A program made the translations under genes and the position numbers. Source: Legionella bozemanae (GTDB taxonomy: Bacteria; Pseudomonadota; Gammaproteobacteria; Legionellales; Legionellaceae). From it: a stretch of DNA of 64,000 nt. Location of the stretch: contig NZ_LBAW01000016.1 of NCBI RefSeq assembly GCF_001648595.1, positions 43,347 to 107,346 on the forward strand, in the 5' to 3' direction. Below the pieces are notes generated by a model. The model did no database searches. It was not told the origin of the DNA and saw only the letters and a program-made list of their open reading frames with translations. The stretch's first letter is position 1; each line of letters begins with the position of its first letter. This document shows, in pieces, positions 25,659 to 37,751 of the stretch.

Positions 25659-26357
25659 TTATGGTGGTGTATTGGTTGATGCCTGCTCTACAATAACCTC
25701 AGTGAGGCTTGTAGAAACAGTTTTCTCTGCAAATAGCCCTATACGGTTCTTTGTTTTTTTATCAGAGTCTTGCACCTGTTTTTCCCTAGTCTGTTCAATT
25801 TGTTCCAACTTGAAATTTGCTACTTTTTTAACCAAATCCTGCAGCACTTTTTCTACCTTATAATTCTTAATTTTTTGACTTGAAAAAAGCTGTTTACTTA
25901 AATCCAGATACCCTTTTCTTGGATCTGAATCTACATATACATGTTCATGCATAAATTTGCTTAGGGCATCATACATATCGAGCAAATTTTTGGAGTCAGG
26001 GAAATTTTCCAAGGTAAGATTGAGTGAAGCAGTTAATGCATTATATAAAGTACTGTTCTCGGGAGATAGGAAAAATGAAGTTACGGTCCCCTGATAACTA
26101 TCAAAAATTTGCTCACGAATATAAAAAGCGGCTGCGTTGAGTATGCATGTTTTTTCTGGGTTACTGGATTTATCAAGACTGTTAAGAACTGCCAGTAAAT
26201 ACCTACATTGGATTGCTCGATCAGGATGTCTAATAGAAAGAGTCCGTAATGCTTTCGGTAAATTTTTTGCATCGAGCTTATGACTTTTTAATTCAGTTGC
26301 AATACTCTCCCTGATATACTTCGACAATGTATCATAGTCAACATACTGAAAACCCAT
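25659..26357 (-). CDS. Hypothetical protein (232 aa), helical
   Basis: Not recognised. A soluble helical protein without signal peptide. Residues about 1-160 look globular (alternating helices with LRTLSIRHPDRAIQCRYLLA and YDALSKFMHEHVYVDSDP). Residues about 160-215 are Lys/Glu/Gln-rich with a coiled-coil look (VEKVLQDLVKKVANFKLEQI, then EQTREKQVQ). The tail ends EVIVEQASTNTPP. TCTCC/GGAGA upstream of the ATG is a reasonable ribosome binding site. The composition fits a Legionella-specific protein, possibly a secreted effector, but no domain supports that. Confidence 0.65.
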   Translation of the reverse strand: MGFQYVDYDTLSKYIRESIATELKSHKLDAKNLPKALRTLSIRHPDRAIQCRYLLAVLNSLDKSSNPEKTCILNAAAFYIREQIFDSYQGTVTSFFLSPENSTLYNALTASLNLTLENFPDSKNLLDMYDALSKFMHEHVYVDSDPRKGYLDLSKQLFSSQKIKNYKVEKVLQDLVKKVANFKLEQIEQTREKQVQDSDKKTKNRIGLFAEKTVSTSLTEVIVEQASTNTPP

Positions 26358-26659
26358 TTCTGCTCTCCTTAAACTCCATGAATCGGGATTAGTAAAATTT
26401 ACTTCAACAGGAAGTTTAAACTAATTCACAAAGCCAGTCATGCATTTTCTTTTTACTGCTTAATTAATTTTTAATCTTTAAAGTCAATAACATAGAGCAC
26501 ATATTTCTAACCATATCTGCAATTGATCAGAACTATTTTTCTGTTTTTAGTCGATGCAAAAAGACTTAAGAAATTGGGAGTAAAACTTTAAATTTACCTT
26601 TTTTGATTGCTTTTTACTGCTCTGTTGATTAATTTACACTTTTGTCCCCAGGGTAAGTT
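26358..26659. other. Divergent intergenic region
   Basis: 302 bp between the divergent 232-aa gene and the PafA-like gene. It is AT-rich with poly-T and poly-A tracts. A TTACTGCT element occurs twice (26452 and 26612 areas). I see no open frame or clear hairpin. It presumably carries both promoters. Confidence 0.4.
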
Positions 26660-28279
26660 ATGAAAAAATACACCTACTTCATTTTTCTTTTTCTAAGCTG
26701 CTTGAACAGCTACGCACAAATCAATCAACCTAAATTGGTTGTGCAACTGGTTATTGATCAACTACGCGGCGATTTAATCCAACAACATCAGCAGCAATTT
26801 GGTAATGGCGGATTTAATTATTTATTAAGTCATGCTATTGATTATCATAATACCCATCATCCACATGCTAACACAACAACATGTGCAGGGCATGCGACTG
26901 TAGCAACAGGAAGTTTTCCAGCCTTACATGGCGTCATAAATAATGAATGGTATGACCGAAAATCACAACAGCTGGTCTATTGCATGGAAGATTTAAAAAC
27001 CAATATATTAAATACCCCTCATACACGCATTACGACTCCAGGACGTTCTCCTAAGAACTTATATACATCAACCTTAAGCGATGAAGTCATACTCTCCCAA
27101 AAAGGACGGGCCTTTGGGGTATCATTGAAAGATCGTTCAGCAATAACCCTTGCAGGCCATGCGGGCAAAGCTTTTTGGTTTGATACAACTAATGGTGGTT
27201 TTATTACCAGTTCTTATTACTATACTCAATATCCTCAATGGGTTAAAAATTGGAATGAAAATTATCATCCGCAAAACTATGATTGGATTCTTGGTCGAGC
27301 CAAAGAGGAATATCAAAATGCCAATTCACCAGTTTTCCATCATGAAGATGAGCTTTTTGGTCAAACTTTTCCACATCATGTAACACAAGCTCCAAGCCCT
27401 GAGTTTTTCAAATCCTTGTCTAGAACTCCCAAGGCCGACCAATTAACTGCAGATTTTGCAGAGCATCTTTTAACTGAGGAGCGATTAGGACAATCTCCCG
27501 AAAAAACCGATTATTTAGGTATTAGTTTCTCCGGAGTTGATGCGATAGGCCATCAATTTGGTCCCAATAGCCTTGAGTCTGAAGACAATTTATTAGAGTT
27601 GGATAAAACTTTAGCACATCTTTTTACAGTCATTGATAAACAAGTGGGGCTAAAAAATACCCTCATTGTGCTTACTGCAGATCATGGCGTAAATGATGGG
27701 CCAACTTATCTCAAGGCGCATCAAATGCATGAAATCAAACCCATTGATATCCTGCAAATGGAACAATACATTCGTACTGCATTAAAAAAACAATATGCAC
27801 TTCCAGAGGAAACTCTGATGTCGATTACCCCGCCTTATATCTATCTCAATCATCAAGTCATAAATCAGCATAAGGTGAAACTTGATGAAGTGAAAAATTA
27901 TCTTGCCCATGCTTTAACACAACAACCGGGAATATTCAAAGCATATGCGTTACCAATTACTGAAATAGAAAAAGACTGGCTTAGCGCCAAAGTCAACAAA
28001 ATGTATTATCCGGAGCGATCTGGAGATATATATCTCATTCAACCCCCTAATCAATCATATGGTACTAAAAGTAAAGATCGCGTTGCTCATGGCAGTCCTT
28101 GGCAATATGACAGTTATGTCCCCTTACTCTTCGTCCACCCGGATTTTAAAGCACAACGCATTTTTCGACCGACTTACACACCAGATATTGCACCGACTTT
28201 ATCCGCTGTTCTTATGATAAAAAATCCATCTGGAGCTGTGGGCCAACCTTTGCAAGAAGTAGTACAGGCTTTTAATTAA
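26660..28279 (+). CDS. Exported PafA-like alkaline phosphatase
   Basis: Alkaline-phosphatase-superfamily phosphomonoesterase, 539 aa, exported (signal peptide ending near LNSYAQ). The metal and nucleophile sites are visible: Asp in QLVIDQLRGD, the nucleophile Thr in NTTTCAGHATVATGS, Asp/His in GVDAIGHQFGP, Asp-His in LTADHGVND, and His in VAHGSPW. The SLKDRSAI segment carries the Lys and Arg that bind phosphate in PafA-type enzymes and separate them from diesterases of the NPP group. It would release phosphate from organic esters outside the inner membrane. No pho-box is identified. Confidence 0.88.
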   Translation: MKKYTYFIFLFLSCLNSYAQINQPKLVVQLVIDQLRGDLIQQHQQQFGNGGFNYLLSHAIDYHNTHHPHANTTTCAGHATVATGSFPALHGVINNEWYDRKSQQLVYCMEDLKTNILNTPHTRITTPGRSPKNLYTSTLSDEVILSQKGRAFGVSLKDRSAITLAGHAGKAFWFDTTNGGFITSSYYYTQYPQWVKNWNENYHPQNYDWILGRAKEEYQNANSPVFHHEDELFGQTFPHHVTQAPSPEFFKSLSRTPKADQLTADFAEHLLTEERLGQSPEKTDYLGISFSGVDAIGHQFGPNSLESEDNLLELDKTLAHLFTVIDKQVGLKNTLIVLTADHGVNDGPTYLKAHQMHEIKPIDILQMEQYIRTALKKQYALPEETLMSITPPYIYLNHQVINQHKVKLDEVKNYLAHALTQQPGIFKAYALPITEIEKDWLSAKVNKMYYPERSGDIYLIQPPNQSYGTKSKDRVAHGSPWQYDSYVPLLFVHPDFKAQRIFRPTYTPDIAPTLSAVLMIKNPSGAVGQPLQEVVQAFN

Positions 28280-28302
28280 AAAATGCTTTTTTGTGTAGAA
28301 AT

Positions 28303-28384
28303 GTAGCTGGGTGAAGGCAACGCGCCGTAACCCAGGAGTGATTTATCTCAGATCCTGAGTTCCGCTTCGCTGAACCCAAACTAC
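28303..28384. repeat. REP-like palindrome, degraded copy
   Basis: GTAGCTGGGTGAAGGCAACG... to ...TTCGCTGAACCCAAACTAC. The ends GTAG/CTAC and parts of the arms still pair but with many mismatches. The left half also folds as a compact hairpin (GGGTGAAGGC...GCCGTAACCC). It lies 23 bp after the phosphatase stop. Confidence 0.75.
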
Positions 28385-28550
28385 ATTTGAGTATCAAAAA
28401 AATATCGAAATCGGCTAAACTTATATTATAAAGAATGGCTGTGTTTTATTACTCTGAAAACCAGTGGTTTTGCAAGTAAAACCTAATATAAAGATTGAAT
28501 TTAACACAAAAAAGCTTTAGTATTTGCACGAAATTTCTAACGATATCATC

Positions 28551-29183
28551 ATGAATAAGCAAGCGATAATTATTGGGATTTCTGGCCCTTCTGCATCAGG
28601 AAAAAGTCTTTTAGCAAATACTATTGTTAATGAGCTTGGCTCAGAACAAGTAGTAGTCATTTCTGAAGATGCTTACTATAAAGATAATGGACATTTGCCT
28701 TTCCCTGAAAGAGAAAAAATTAATTATGATCACCCTGATTCTTTTGATCATTCTTTGCTTTGTGAACACCTACGTCAATTAAGAGATGGAAAACCTGTTG
28801 AAATTCCAATTTATTCTCACTCCAAACACATGCGTCTGCCTGAAACCAGAACAGTTGGCCAACATGCCATTATCATTCTTGAAGGTATTTTGCTCTTTAG
28901 CGACAAAGAATTGCGGGAAATAATGGATATTCGAATTTTTATGTCCACCCCTCTGGACGTATGTTTAACCCGACGTTTAAAAAGAGATGTGGTTGAACGG
29001 CATAGAACCTTTGAATCAGTAGTACATCAATATGAAACAACAGTACGTCCTATGTACTTGCAGTTTATTGAACCATCCAGTCGCTACGCTGACATCATTG
29101 TTCCTCGCGGAGGAGAAAACAGGATTGCTATTGAAATGATTCAAGCTAAAATGCGTGAATTGTTAGCGTCACACACTAATTAA
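28551..29183 (+). CDS. udk: Uridine kinase
   Basis: Phosphorylates uridine and cytidine in pyrimidine salvage, 210 aa from the ATG at 28551. The P-loop is ISGPSASGKSLLAN, followed by ISEDAYYKD, INYDHPDSFDH and the EGILLF strand, then TRRLKRDVVERHRTFESV, all standard for Udk. An in-frame TTG at 28524 would add nine residues (start LHEISNDII); the ATG is preferred because family members begin just before the P-loop strand, although neither start has a strong Shine-Dalgarno. fabI follows 12 bp later. Confidence 0.93.
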   Translation: MNKQAIIIGISGPSASGKSLLANTIVNELGSEQVVVISEDAYYKDNGHLPFPEREKINYDHPDSFDHSLLCEHLRQLRDGKPVEIPIYSHSKHMRLPETRTVGQHAIIILEGILLFSDKELREIMDIRIFMSTPLDVCLTRRLKRDVVERHRTFESVVHQYETTVRPMYLQFIEPSSRYADIIVPRGGENRIAIEMIQAKMRELLASHTN

Positions 29184-29195
29184 TTTGAGGAGAGA

Positions 29196-29987
29196 ATGGT
29201 GGGATTTTTAGCAGGTAAAAAGGCACTCATTATTGGTCTGGCCAGCAATAGATCAATTGCTTATGGTATTGCCAAAGCATTTCATGAGCAAGGAGCTGAA
29301 TTAGCATTTACTTATCAAAATGAACGGCTGCAAGGGCGTGTGGAAACAATGGCTGCAGAATTCAATTCATCACTAACCTTTCCCTGCGATGTAGCTTATG
29401 ATGAAGAAATCAAAACTCTTTTTTCCAATCTCCACAAGCACTGGGATCATTTGGATATCTTAATCCATTCCGTTGCTTATGCTCCGGCAGATCAAATCAG
29501 TGGAGATTTCGTAGAGTCCTGCACTCGTGAAGGTTTTAGAATTGCTCATGACATCAGCGCCTACAGTCTAATAGGTCTTGCACAAGCCGCTTTACCCATG
29601 ATGGAAGGCACTGAAGGATCTCTTCTAACTTTATCATACTATGGTGCTGAAAAAGCAGTGCCTAACTATAATGTTATGGGTGTTGCCAAGGCCAGTCTCG
29701 AAGCCTCTGTACGTTATTTAGCATCAAGCCTAGGCTCTAAGGGTATCCGTATCAATGCTATATCTGCAGGTCCCATCAAAACACTTGCTGCTGCCGGAAT
29801 TAAAGATTTTCGTAAAATTCAAAGTGCTTATGCCAACATTACTCCACTCCATCGAAATGTTACTATTGAAGAAGTAGGTAATACTGCGGCGTTTTTATGC
29901 TCTAATCTTGCTTCGGGTATTACAGGTGAAGTAGTACATGTAGATGCTGGCTATCATGCTGTATCTACTATGGGCGAACTGAGTTAA
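29196..29987 (+). CDS. fabI: Enoyl-[acyl-carrier-protein] reductase (NADH) FabI
   Basis: Last reductive step of the type II fatty-acid elongation cycle, 263 aa. Short-chain dehydrogenase fold with the FabI-type nucleotide motif [21 protein letters not shown], the catalytic [18 protein letters not shown] (Tyr-x6-Lys) and the substrate-loop sequence [20 protein letters not shown] precedes the ATG. The 12-bp gap to udk suggests co-transcription. This is the usual target fold of triclosan-type inhibitors. Confidence 0.96.
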   Translation: MVGFLAGKKALIIGLASNRSIAYGIAKAFHEQGAELAFTYQNERLQGRVETMAAEFNSSLTFPCDVAYDEEIKTLFSNLHKHWDHLDILIHSVAYAPADQISGDFVESCTREGFRIAHDISAYSLIGLAQAALPMMEGTEGSLLTLSYYGAEKAVPNYNVMGVAKASLEASVRYLASSLGSKGIRINAISAGPIKTLAAAGIKDFRKIQSAYANITPLHRNVTIEEVGNTAAFLCSNLASGITGEVVHVDAGYHAVSTMGELS

Positions 29988-30035
29988 TCAAAGTAACCGC
30001 TCACGTAATGGCATCAGATTGTAGTTGGGTGTATT

Positions 30036-30116
30036 GTAGCCTGGGTGCAGCGAAGCGGAACCCGGGAAAATTGGTAATTTAAAATCCCGGGTTCCGCTTC
30101 GCTGCACTCAGGCTAC
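30036..30116. repeat. REP-like palindrome, copy C
   Basis: 81-bp inverted repeat GTAGCCTGGGTGCAGCGAAG... with its complement, one mismatch (GGGTGCAG opposite CTGCACTC). The arm-specific bases are GCGAAGCGG/CCGCTTCGC, which co-vary with each other relative to copies A, B and D. It is 49 bp after fabI. Confidence 0.9.
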
Positions 30117-30176
30117 TATTCTATATTTCATATTTCTAAGCTATTCTTTAATACACTTATTCTAAAAAAGATCATC

Positions 30177-30848
30177 ATGTATCAAGTCGTCAGGGCTATT
30201 CTATATATTTGGACTTTCGTCATTACGAATTCAAACGCAACAGCAGCCTCATTTTCTTTAGACAATTTAGTTAAAGTAACTCCAGAAAATGATACTCAAT
30301 GCATACAATACTACCTCTATAAAGGTGTTCTTTACTGTGATACAACGAAAACTGATACGCAGACTATGGATCCTGAACTAAAGAACTATGAAAAATTAAA
30401 AATCGTATTTGATGACCGTCCTTGGCAAATGGCATGGGGAAATAAAAATTCAATTGGAACTACAATTGAATACATTCCTGCAGGTGATGATATTAATCAT
30501 TGGAATGAATTGGTTACAAGTCAGTTTTTTCCTGGATTGCAGAAAAAAATGACTTTGCAACAATTTGCAAATACCATGGTTAAAAATATAAAATCTTTAG
30601 GGTACCAACCTATTGTGAATTATCTTGAAGATACGCAAGACAGGGTGCTCCTCGAAATAAGGATAGAAAAACCTCAAAACCAGGCTCAAGATGAATTGGA
30701 AATGTTTCTCAAAGATGATCAAGGCATTTATCTTTTACACTATGTGATTAAGAAATCCGATATGGGAAAAGAAAATAGAGCAAAATGGCTACAAAACTTA
30801 AAAAGTAGCGAGAAATTAAAATCTGATCAAAATAAGAACAATAAATAA
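30177..30848 (+). CDS. Exported hypothetical protein (223 aa)
   Basis: Not recognised. A signal peptide is likely (MYQVVRAILYIWTFVITNSN, cleavage near ATAAS). The mature protein is soluble and mixed alpha/beta, with two Cys residues in DTQCIQYYLYKGVLYC that could pair in the periplasm. The core includes DDRPWQMAWGNKNSIGTTIE and IEYIPAGDDINHWNELVTSQ. The C-terminal tail is Lys/Ser-rich. It converges with the 98-aa gene, four bases apart. It is probably a genus-specific envelope protein. Confidence 0.68.
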   Translation: MYQVVRAILYIWTFVITNSNATAASFSLDNLVKVTPENDTQCIQYYLYKGVLYCDTTKTDTQTMDPELKNYEKLKIVFDDRPWQMAWGNKNSIGTTIEYIPAGDDINHWNELVTSQFFPGLQKKMTLQQFANTMVKNIKSLGYQPIVNYLEDTQDRVLLEIRIEKPQNQAQDELEMFLKDDQGIYLLHYVIKKSDMGKENRAKWLQNLKSSEKLKSDQNKNNK

Positions 30849-30851
30849 AGA

Positions 30852-31148
30852 TTAAGGCATTTTCGGGGCATTGGGCTCAGGGTCATCAATTTCGAAAAGT
30901 GTATCGTCTGCCCCTAAATTCTTTTCTTGATCAGCCAATTGTGCTGGCAACTTTACTGGGGCACCAATTAAAGTGTTACGAAGAACTTCCATTTCACGCG
31001 CAGTATTGTTTGGATCGTAAGTCATTTTCTCAATCTCATCCAATTCTTTTTGGGTATCGATTGGGTCAAACGCTAATTCTTTATCTACCTTGGGTTCTTC
31101 ATTTTCTATCTTTGATTTAATAGCCTGCCATTTGGATGACTTGCCCAT
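30852..31148 (-). CDS. Hypothetical acidic protein (98 aa)
   Basis: Not recognised. A 98-aa acidic protein, MGKSSKWQAIKSKIENEEPK onward, with repeated D/E-rich segments (FDPIDTQKELDEIEKMTYDP) and a Pro-rich end DPEPNAPKMP. There is no signal peptide. The start has AGGACATT upstream. It lies 72 bp before kdsA on the same strand, but transcription order places it after kdsA; it could be the last gene of the pyrG-kdsA unit. Confidence 0.65.
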   Translation of the reverse strand: MGKSSKWQAIKSKIENEEPKVDKELAFDPIDTQKELDEIEKMTYDPNNTAREMEVLRNTLIGAPVKLPAQLADQEKNLGADDTLFEIDDPEPNAPKMP

Positions 31149-31219
31149 AATGTCCTCGGAAAAACTTTACCTAAGAATATTATAGCTCATAATACCTAAG
31201 ATGGATTAGGAGAAATTGA

Positions 31220-33696
<2,477 letters not shown>

Positions 33697-33742
33697 CTAA
33701 TTAAGTACTGTTCAGTAGAGAAATAGAAATTTAGGTTTTATT

Positions 33743-33822
33743 GTAGCCTGGGTGCAGTGTAGCGGAACCCGGGAATTCCGTAGTAAGAAAATCCGGGTTC
33801 CGCTACACTGCACCCAGGCTAC
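33743..33822. repeat. REP-like palindrome, copy D
   Basis: 80-bp inverted repeat with arms GTAGCCTGGGTGCAGTGTAG... and complement. The arm-specific bases are GTGTAGCGG/CCGCTACAC, a second co-varying change relative to the other copies. It lies between ribBA and pyrG, both minus strand. Confidence 0.92.
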
Positions 33823-33856
33823 AATATACTGTGGCTAAACAAATCAGGATATAGCC

Positions 33857-35065
33857 CTAATTTATCGCTAATAAATGTCCCAGTTTCTCTTTTTTAGTTT
33901 TTAAATATCTGTGACTTTCCTTAGTAGGCTCTATTTCTAAAGGCACTCTCTCCATAACCTTTATTCCATAACGATCCACAGCAGCAATTTTTGAAGGGTT
34001 ATTGGTTAATAACCTTATTGCATCAATACCAAAATATTTGAGTATTTGATAGGCAATAGCATAATTTCTACTGTCAACAGGAAGACCTAGTTGATGATTC
34101 GCATCAACAGTATCCCAACCTTGCTCCTGCAAGGCATAAGCTTTTAGTTTATTCGCCAAGCCAATTCCTCGTCCTTCCTGGCGTAAATAAATTAAAACAC
34201 CACCTTCAGCAGCAATCAATGCCAAAGATTTTTCCAATTGGTTACCGCAATCGCATTTACAGGAACCAAAAATATCACCAGTAATGCATTCTGAATGAAT
34301 ACGCACTAAAGGCACGCGATTCGCAAACACAGGCGGCTTTACCAAAGCAAAATGCTCTGCATTATCAAGTTCGTTTGCAAACACAGTCATAGTAAAATCA
34401 CCTTTATTTTGCAAAGGAATACGTGTTGAAGCAGCAGCGTTGACCAGCACCTCATGGCGAATTCGGTATTCTATCAAATCTTTAATCGTTACCAGAGGAA
34501 TATTATGTTTTTTGGAAAATGAAACCAATTCATCACGACGGCTCATAGTACCATCTTCATTTATAATTTCACAAATCACTGCAGCAGGAGTTAAACCAGC
34601 AAGCTTTGCCAAGTCAACACTACCTTCTGTTTGACCTTGCCGTTCCAAAACTCCTTTCTTTCTAGCGCGTAAGGGAAAGATATGTCCTGGAGAAATGATA
34701 TCAGTCGGTCCACTCTCAGGATTAATTGCAACTTTAATTGTTTGAGCCCTATCTTTAGCTGAAATTCCCGTTGAGACACCTTCCGCTGCTTCTATAGATA
34801 CAGTAAATGCTGTGCCATAAGGTGATTTATTATTTTGCGCCATCATTGGCAATTGTAATTTATCAATCAATTCATCAGCCATAGACAAGCAGATCAATCC
34901 ACAACCATGACGAGACATAAAATTAATTGCTTCTGGCGTAGCATATTCTGCAGCCACAACCAGATCTCCTTCATTCTCCCTATCTTCATCATCCATTAAA
35001 ATAACCATTTTACCGGCTTTAAGTGTTTCCACTGCGTGTTCTATTGTAGCTAATGAATACTTCAT
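33857..35065 (-). CDS. ribBA: Bifunctional DHBP synthase / GTP cyclohydrolase II
   Basis: Both entry enzymes of riboflavin synthesis in one chain, 402 aa. The N-terminal half (about 1-200) is RibB, with DDEDRENEGD, the HGCGLICLSM segment and SPGHIFPLRA. The C-terminal half is RibA, with RIHSECITGDIFGSCKCDCG (three zinc Cys), LRQEGRGIGL and RLLTNNPSKI. It is 29 bp downstream of ribD. No FMN riboswitch can be seen in that short gap. Confidence 0.95.
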   Translation of the reverse strand: MKYSLATIEHAVETLKAGKMVILMDDEDRENEGDLVVAAEYATPEAINFMSRHGCGLICLSMADELIDKLQLPMMAQNNKSPYGTAFTVSIEAAEGVSTGISAKDRAQTIKVAINPESGPTDIISPGHIFPLRARKKGVLERQGQTEGSVDLAKLAGLTPAAVICEIINEDGTMSRRDELVSFSKKHNIPLVTIKDLIEYRIRHEVLVNAAASTRIPLQNKGDFTMTVFANELDNAEHFALVKPPVFANRVPLVRIHSECITGDIFGSCKCDCGNQLEKSLALIAAEGGVLIYLRQEGRGIGLANKLKAYALQEQGWDTVDANHQLGLPVDSRNYAIAYQILKYFGIDAIRLLTNNPSKIAAVDRYGIKVMERVPLEIEPTKESHRYLKTKKEKLGHLLAIN

Positions 35066-35094
35066 AACGCGACCTCATTTGATCCAGTGTTCAT

Positions 35095-36147
35095 TTAATC
35101 CTCCTGCCAATCCAGACATGCTATCATATTGTCACCCATAGCATGCCAAGAAATAGTATGCGCTCGGTCAAATATCCCACTCTGCTGGTAGGCTGAAATT
35201 GCATCGTGCTCCAAAATACTTGGAACGATATATAAATAAGTTCGATGAACTAACTTTTCCTGGTGCAGCGCACTAAAAAGAGCGCCTCCCGCCTCAACCC
35301 AAACATCATGATACCCCAACTCCCCCAGATGGCAGAGCACAGCACCTAAATCCATTACTCCATTTTTCATGGGCATTAAATGCAAAGTACTATTGGGATA
35401 AGAAGCTTCCTGCTCATTACAATGATACACATGACAATGAGCTGCTGTTGAAAAAATTATGGATTGTTGATTAAGACTCAACTGCCTATCAATAATTGCA
35501 ACTGGCTTTGCCTGTTCTTTCTGGCCTAAACGCACATTCATCTTAGGGTTATCCAGTTGTATTGTTCTAGCCGTAGTAAGAATGATATCTGTTGCAGCGC
35601 GCATTTGATGCGTAAATTCCCCACATTGAGTATTTGACAAAATAACACGCTCTCCTACTGCGCGACCAATTTTACCATTCAATGTTTGCGCTATTTTCAC
35701 CGTTACCCTTGGCATTTTAGTTAAAGTCCAGTAAGAGTAACTTTTATAAAATTCTGTAATTTCATCTACAGGGTAATACGTTACCTTTATGCCATGGGCA
35801 CGTAACTTATCTGAAGAATTATTTTTAGCTACGACTGGATTGGGATCTAAATAAGCAAAAACAACCTCTTCCACTCCATAATTAATAATTGCATCAACAC
35901 ATGGAGGCGTTCTTCCCCAATGATTACAGGGCTCAAGAGAAATATATAGCGTAACCCCTGGCATTTTAGGAGGAATCTGTGTTAACAATAATTGTTCTGC
36001 ATGCGGAGTCCCTGCACCTCTATGGCATGCCTGTGCTATAATAGTTCCATTTTGCACAGCAACAGCGCCAACGCAAGGATTTGGGGCGCAATGGCCTTGT
36101 CCAAGTCGGGCCTGTTCAAGTGCTGCGAGCAAAAACTTTTTGTGCAT
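35095..36147 (-). CDS. ribD: Riboflavin biosynthesis deaminase/reductase RibD
   Basis: Bifunctional enzyme of the second and third steps of riboflavin synthesis, 350 aa. The deaminase domain has the zinc site HAEQLL and PCNHWGRTPPC. The reductase domain (from about 145) has RVTVKIAQTLNGKIG and LTTARTIQLDNPKMNVR; the usual GVGTVLADNP appears as TARTIQLDNP, a divergent but recognisable form. It is first in a ribD-ribBA pair on the minus strand. No RFN-type leader was recognised in the 140 bp upstream. Confidence 0.93.
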   Translation of the reverse strand: MHKKFLLAALEQARLGQGHCAPNPCVGAVAVQNGTIIAQACHRGAGTPHAEQLLLTQIPPKMPGVTLYISLEPCNHWGRTPPCVDAIINYGVEEVVFAYLDPNPVVAKNNSSDKLRAHGIKVTYYPVDEITEFYKSYSYWTLTKMPRVTVKIAQTLNGKIGRAVGERVILSNTQCGEFTHQMRAATDIILTTARTIQLDNPKMNVRLGQKEQAKPVAIIDRQLSLNQQSIIFSTAAHCHVYHCNEQEASYPNSTLHLMPMKNGVMDLGAVLCHLGELGYHDVWVEAGGALFSALHQEKLVHRTYLYIVPSILEHDAISAYQQSGIFDRAHTISWHAMGDNMIACLDWQED

Positions 36148-36168
36148 TGTTTAGTACCTTTCTATGAT

Positions 36169-36252
36169 GCATGGTAACTGCTCACGTGCTAAATAGACGT
36201 CCTCCTAAGGATAAACCTCGGGATAACGAGAGAGGATGAGTAGTTACGATGC
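36169..36252. repeat. Imperfect inverted repeat between ribD and the M48 protease gene
   Basis: GCATGGTAACTGCTCA (36169-36184) matches the complement of TGAGTAGTTACGATGC (36237-36252) at 14 of 16 positions. The 52-base centre contains CCTCC/GGAGG-like pairing. It occupies most of the divergent intergenic region and may be a dispersed repeat or a regulatory structure. Confidence 0.5.
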
Positions 36253-36290
36253 GTGAATGATAACAAATTATTCAATTTTTGAGTAGCCTA

Positions 36291-37676
36291 ATGATTAAAT
36301 TGAAAATTAAGAAAAACGTCTGTTTAATACTGTTAGCCACTTTTCTTGCACAATCCTCTTTCTCCCAGGGGCTGTCTCCATACTCAACAGGAGAACTGGA
36401 ACAATTAGAAAAAGAGTTTGTACAACAAATTAATCAGTCAGAAAGTGTGGAGCGAAACCCGTTAGCAAGCCAATACATTAATCGTATTGGGAAAAATCTT
36501 GCTCATGCGGGTCATATTAAAACACCAGATTTCTTTATAGTAAAATCAAATGAAATCAATGCCTTTGCTGGTCCTGGTGGACATATAGGTATTAATTCAC
36601 AGCTTATTTTAACCACAAGTAGTGAAAGTGAGCTTGCTGGGGTTATGGCCCATGAGATCGCGCATGTGCGTTTGCACCATCTCTACAGAATGATCGAGCA
36701 TCAAAAACAAATGCGCATTCCCATGCTTGCTTCCATACTGGCCTCTGCTGCTTTAGGTGTAATCAATCCCACAGTTGGGATGGCGGGAATGATGGGTGCC
36801 ATGACAGGGTTTTCCCAAGATAACATCAATTTTACCCGTTCTAAAGAAAAAGAAGCGGATAGAATTGGAATCGATATGCTGATTAAAGCAGGATATAATC
36901 CTCACGGTATGGCCGCTTTTTTTAAAAAAATGCAGGAAAATTCTCGTTATTATTACACTGCAAATGTACCTGCCATTTTACGAACCCACCCTCTGGATGG
37001 GGATAGAATCGCTGAAGCAGAAAACCGAACCGCACAATTTTCGCACAAAAAATACACAGAAACTCTCGAATACCCATTAGTCAAAGAATTAATTCGCACT
37101 TCAGTCATCCGCGATCCTAAAATGCTACTTGATTATTATGAGCATCAATGTAACCAAAAAACTCCCGCATATGCTTGCCAATATGGTCATGCCCTTGCGT
37201 TAATCAACAATAATAGTTATACAAAAGCAGCTGCCATTTTGACTCCTTTATTAGTACAAAATAACAATCTATATTTTCAAATTGCTATGGCACAAGCTGA
37301 AACAGGATTATCCCAACATAAAGCCGCCCTCTCCCGATTGGAAGAAATACAAAAGAATTACCCTGACAATTATGCGGCACTTATGGCATACGCCCAAGGT
37401 TTATTGGCTGCAAATCAACATGAAAAAGCCACAAGCATCCTGCTTAAAGGTAGTAGGAAATATAAACAGGATCTTGTTTTATGTCGTGAGCTAGCTCGAG
37501 CCCAAGCGCAATCACATCAAAAAGGCTATGCTTATTTTACCCAAGCCCAGTGTTTACTTCTTGAAGGCCAAAAAAGAGCAGCAGTAGCTCAACTCAAAGT
37601 AGCCCGTAGTCTTGCCAAAAAGGACCCTTATTTATTGGCAAGGATCTCTGCCAAAATTGATGAAATTGTGAATTAA
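36291..37676 (+). CDS. Periplasmic M48 metalloprotease with TPR domain, BepA/YfgC-like
   Basis: Zinc metalloprotease and chaperone for outer-membrane protein assembly (BepA family), 461 aa from the ATG at 36291. The signal peptide ends near SSFSQG. The zinc site is VMAHEIAHVRLHH with the third ligand Glu in SKEKEADRIG, then DINFTRS-like and THPLDGDRI family blocks. The C-terminal 200 residues are TPR-like helices (YTKAAAILTPLLVQNN, HKAALSRLEEIQKNYPDNYA). An in-frame TTG at 36279 is the alternative start but would only add MSSL before the signal peptide. Confidence 0.9.
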   Translation: MIKLKIKKNVCLILLATFLAQSSFSQGLSPYSTGELEQLEKEFVQQINQSESVERNPLASQYINRIGKNLAHAGHIKTPDFFIVKSNEINAFAGPGGHIGINSQLILTTSSESELAGVMAHEIAHVRLHHLYRMIEHQKQMRIPMLASILASAALGVINPTVGMAGMMGAMTGFSQDNINFTRSKEKEADRIGIDMLIKAGYNPHGMAAFFKKMQENSRYYYTANVPAILRTHPLDGDRIAEAENRTAQFSHKKYTETLEYPLVKELIRTSVIRDPKMLLDYYEHQCNQKTPAYACQYGHALALINNNSYTKAAAILTPLLVQNNNLYFQIAMAQAETGLSQHKAALSRLEEIQKNYPDNYAALMAYAQGLLAANQHEKATSILLKGSRKYKQDLVLCRELARAQAQSHQKGYAYFTQAQCLLLEGQKRAAVAQLKVARSLAKKDPYLLARISAKIDEIVN

Positions 37677-37751
37677 ATGATGTTTGCGGTGTAACTTAAT
37701 TGGAGAAAACCACACAATTGTAAGAATTTCCTTTTCTATTGACTAATCTCG

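Noticed and set aside
35066..36290. FMN riboswitch for ribD or ribBA
   Set aside because: The gap before ribBA is only 29 bp, and the region before ribD has an inverted repeat but none of the conserved RFN core that I can recognise.
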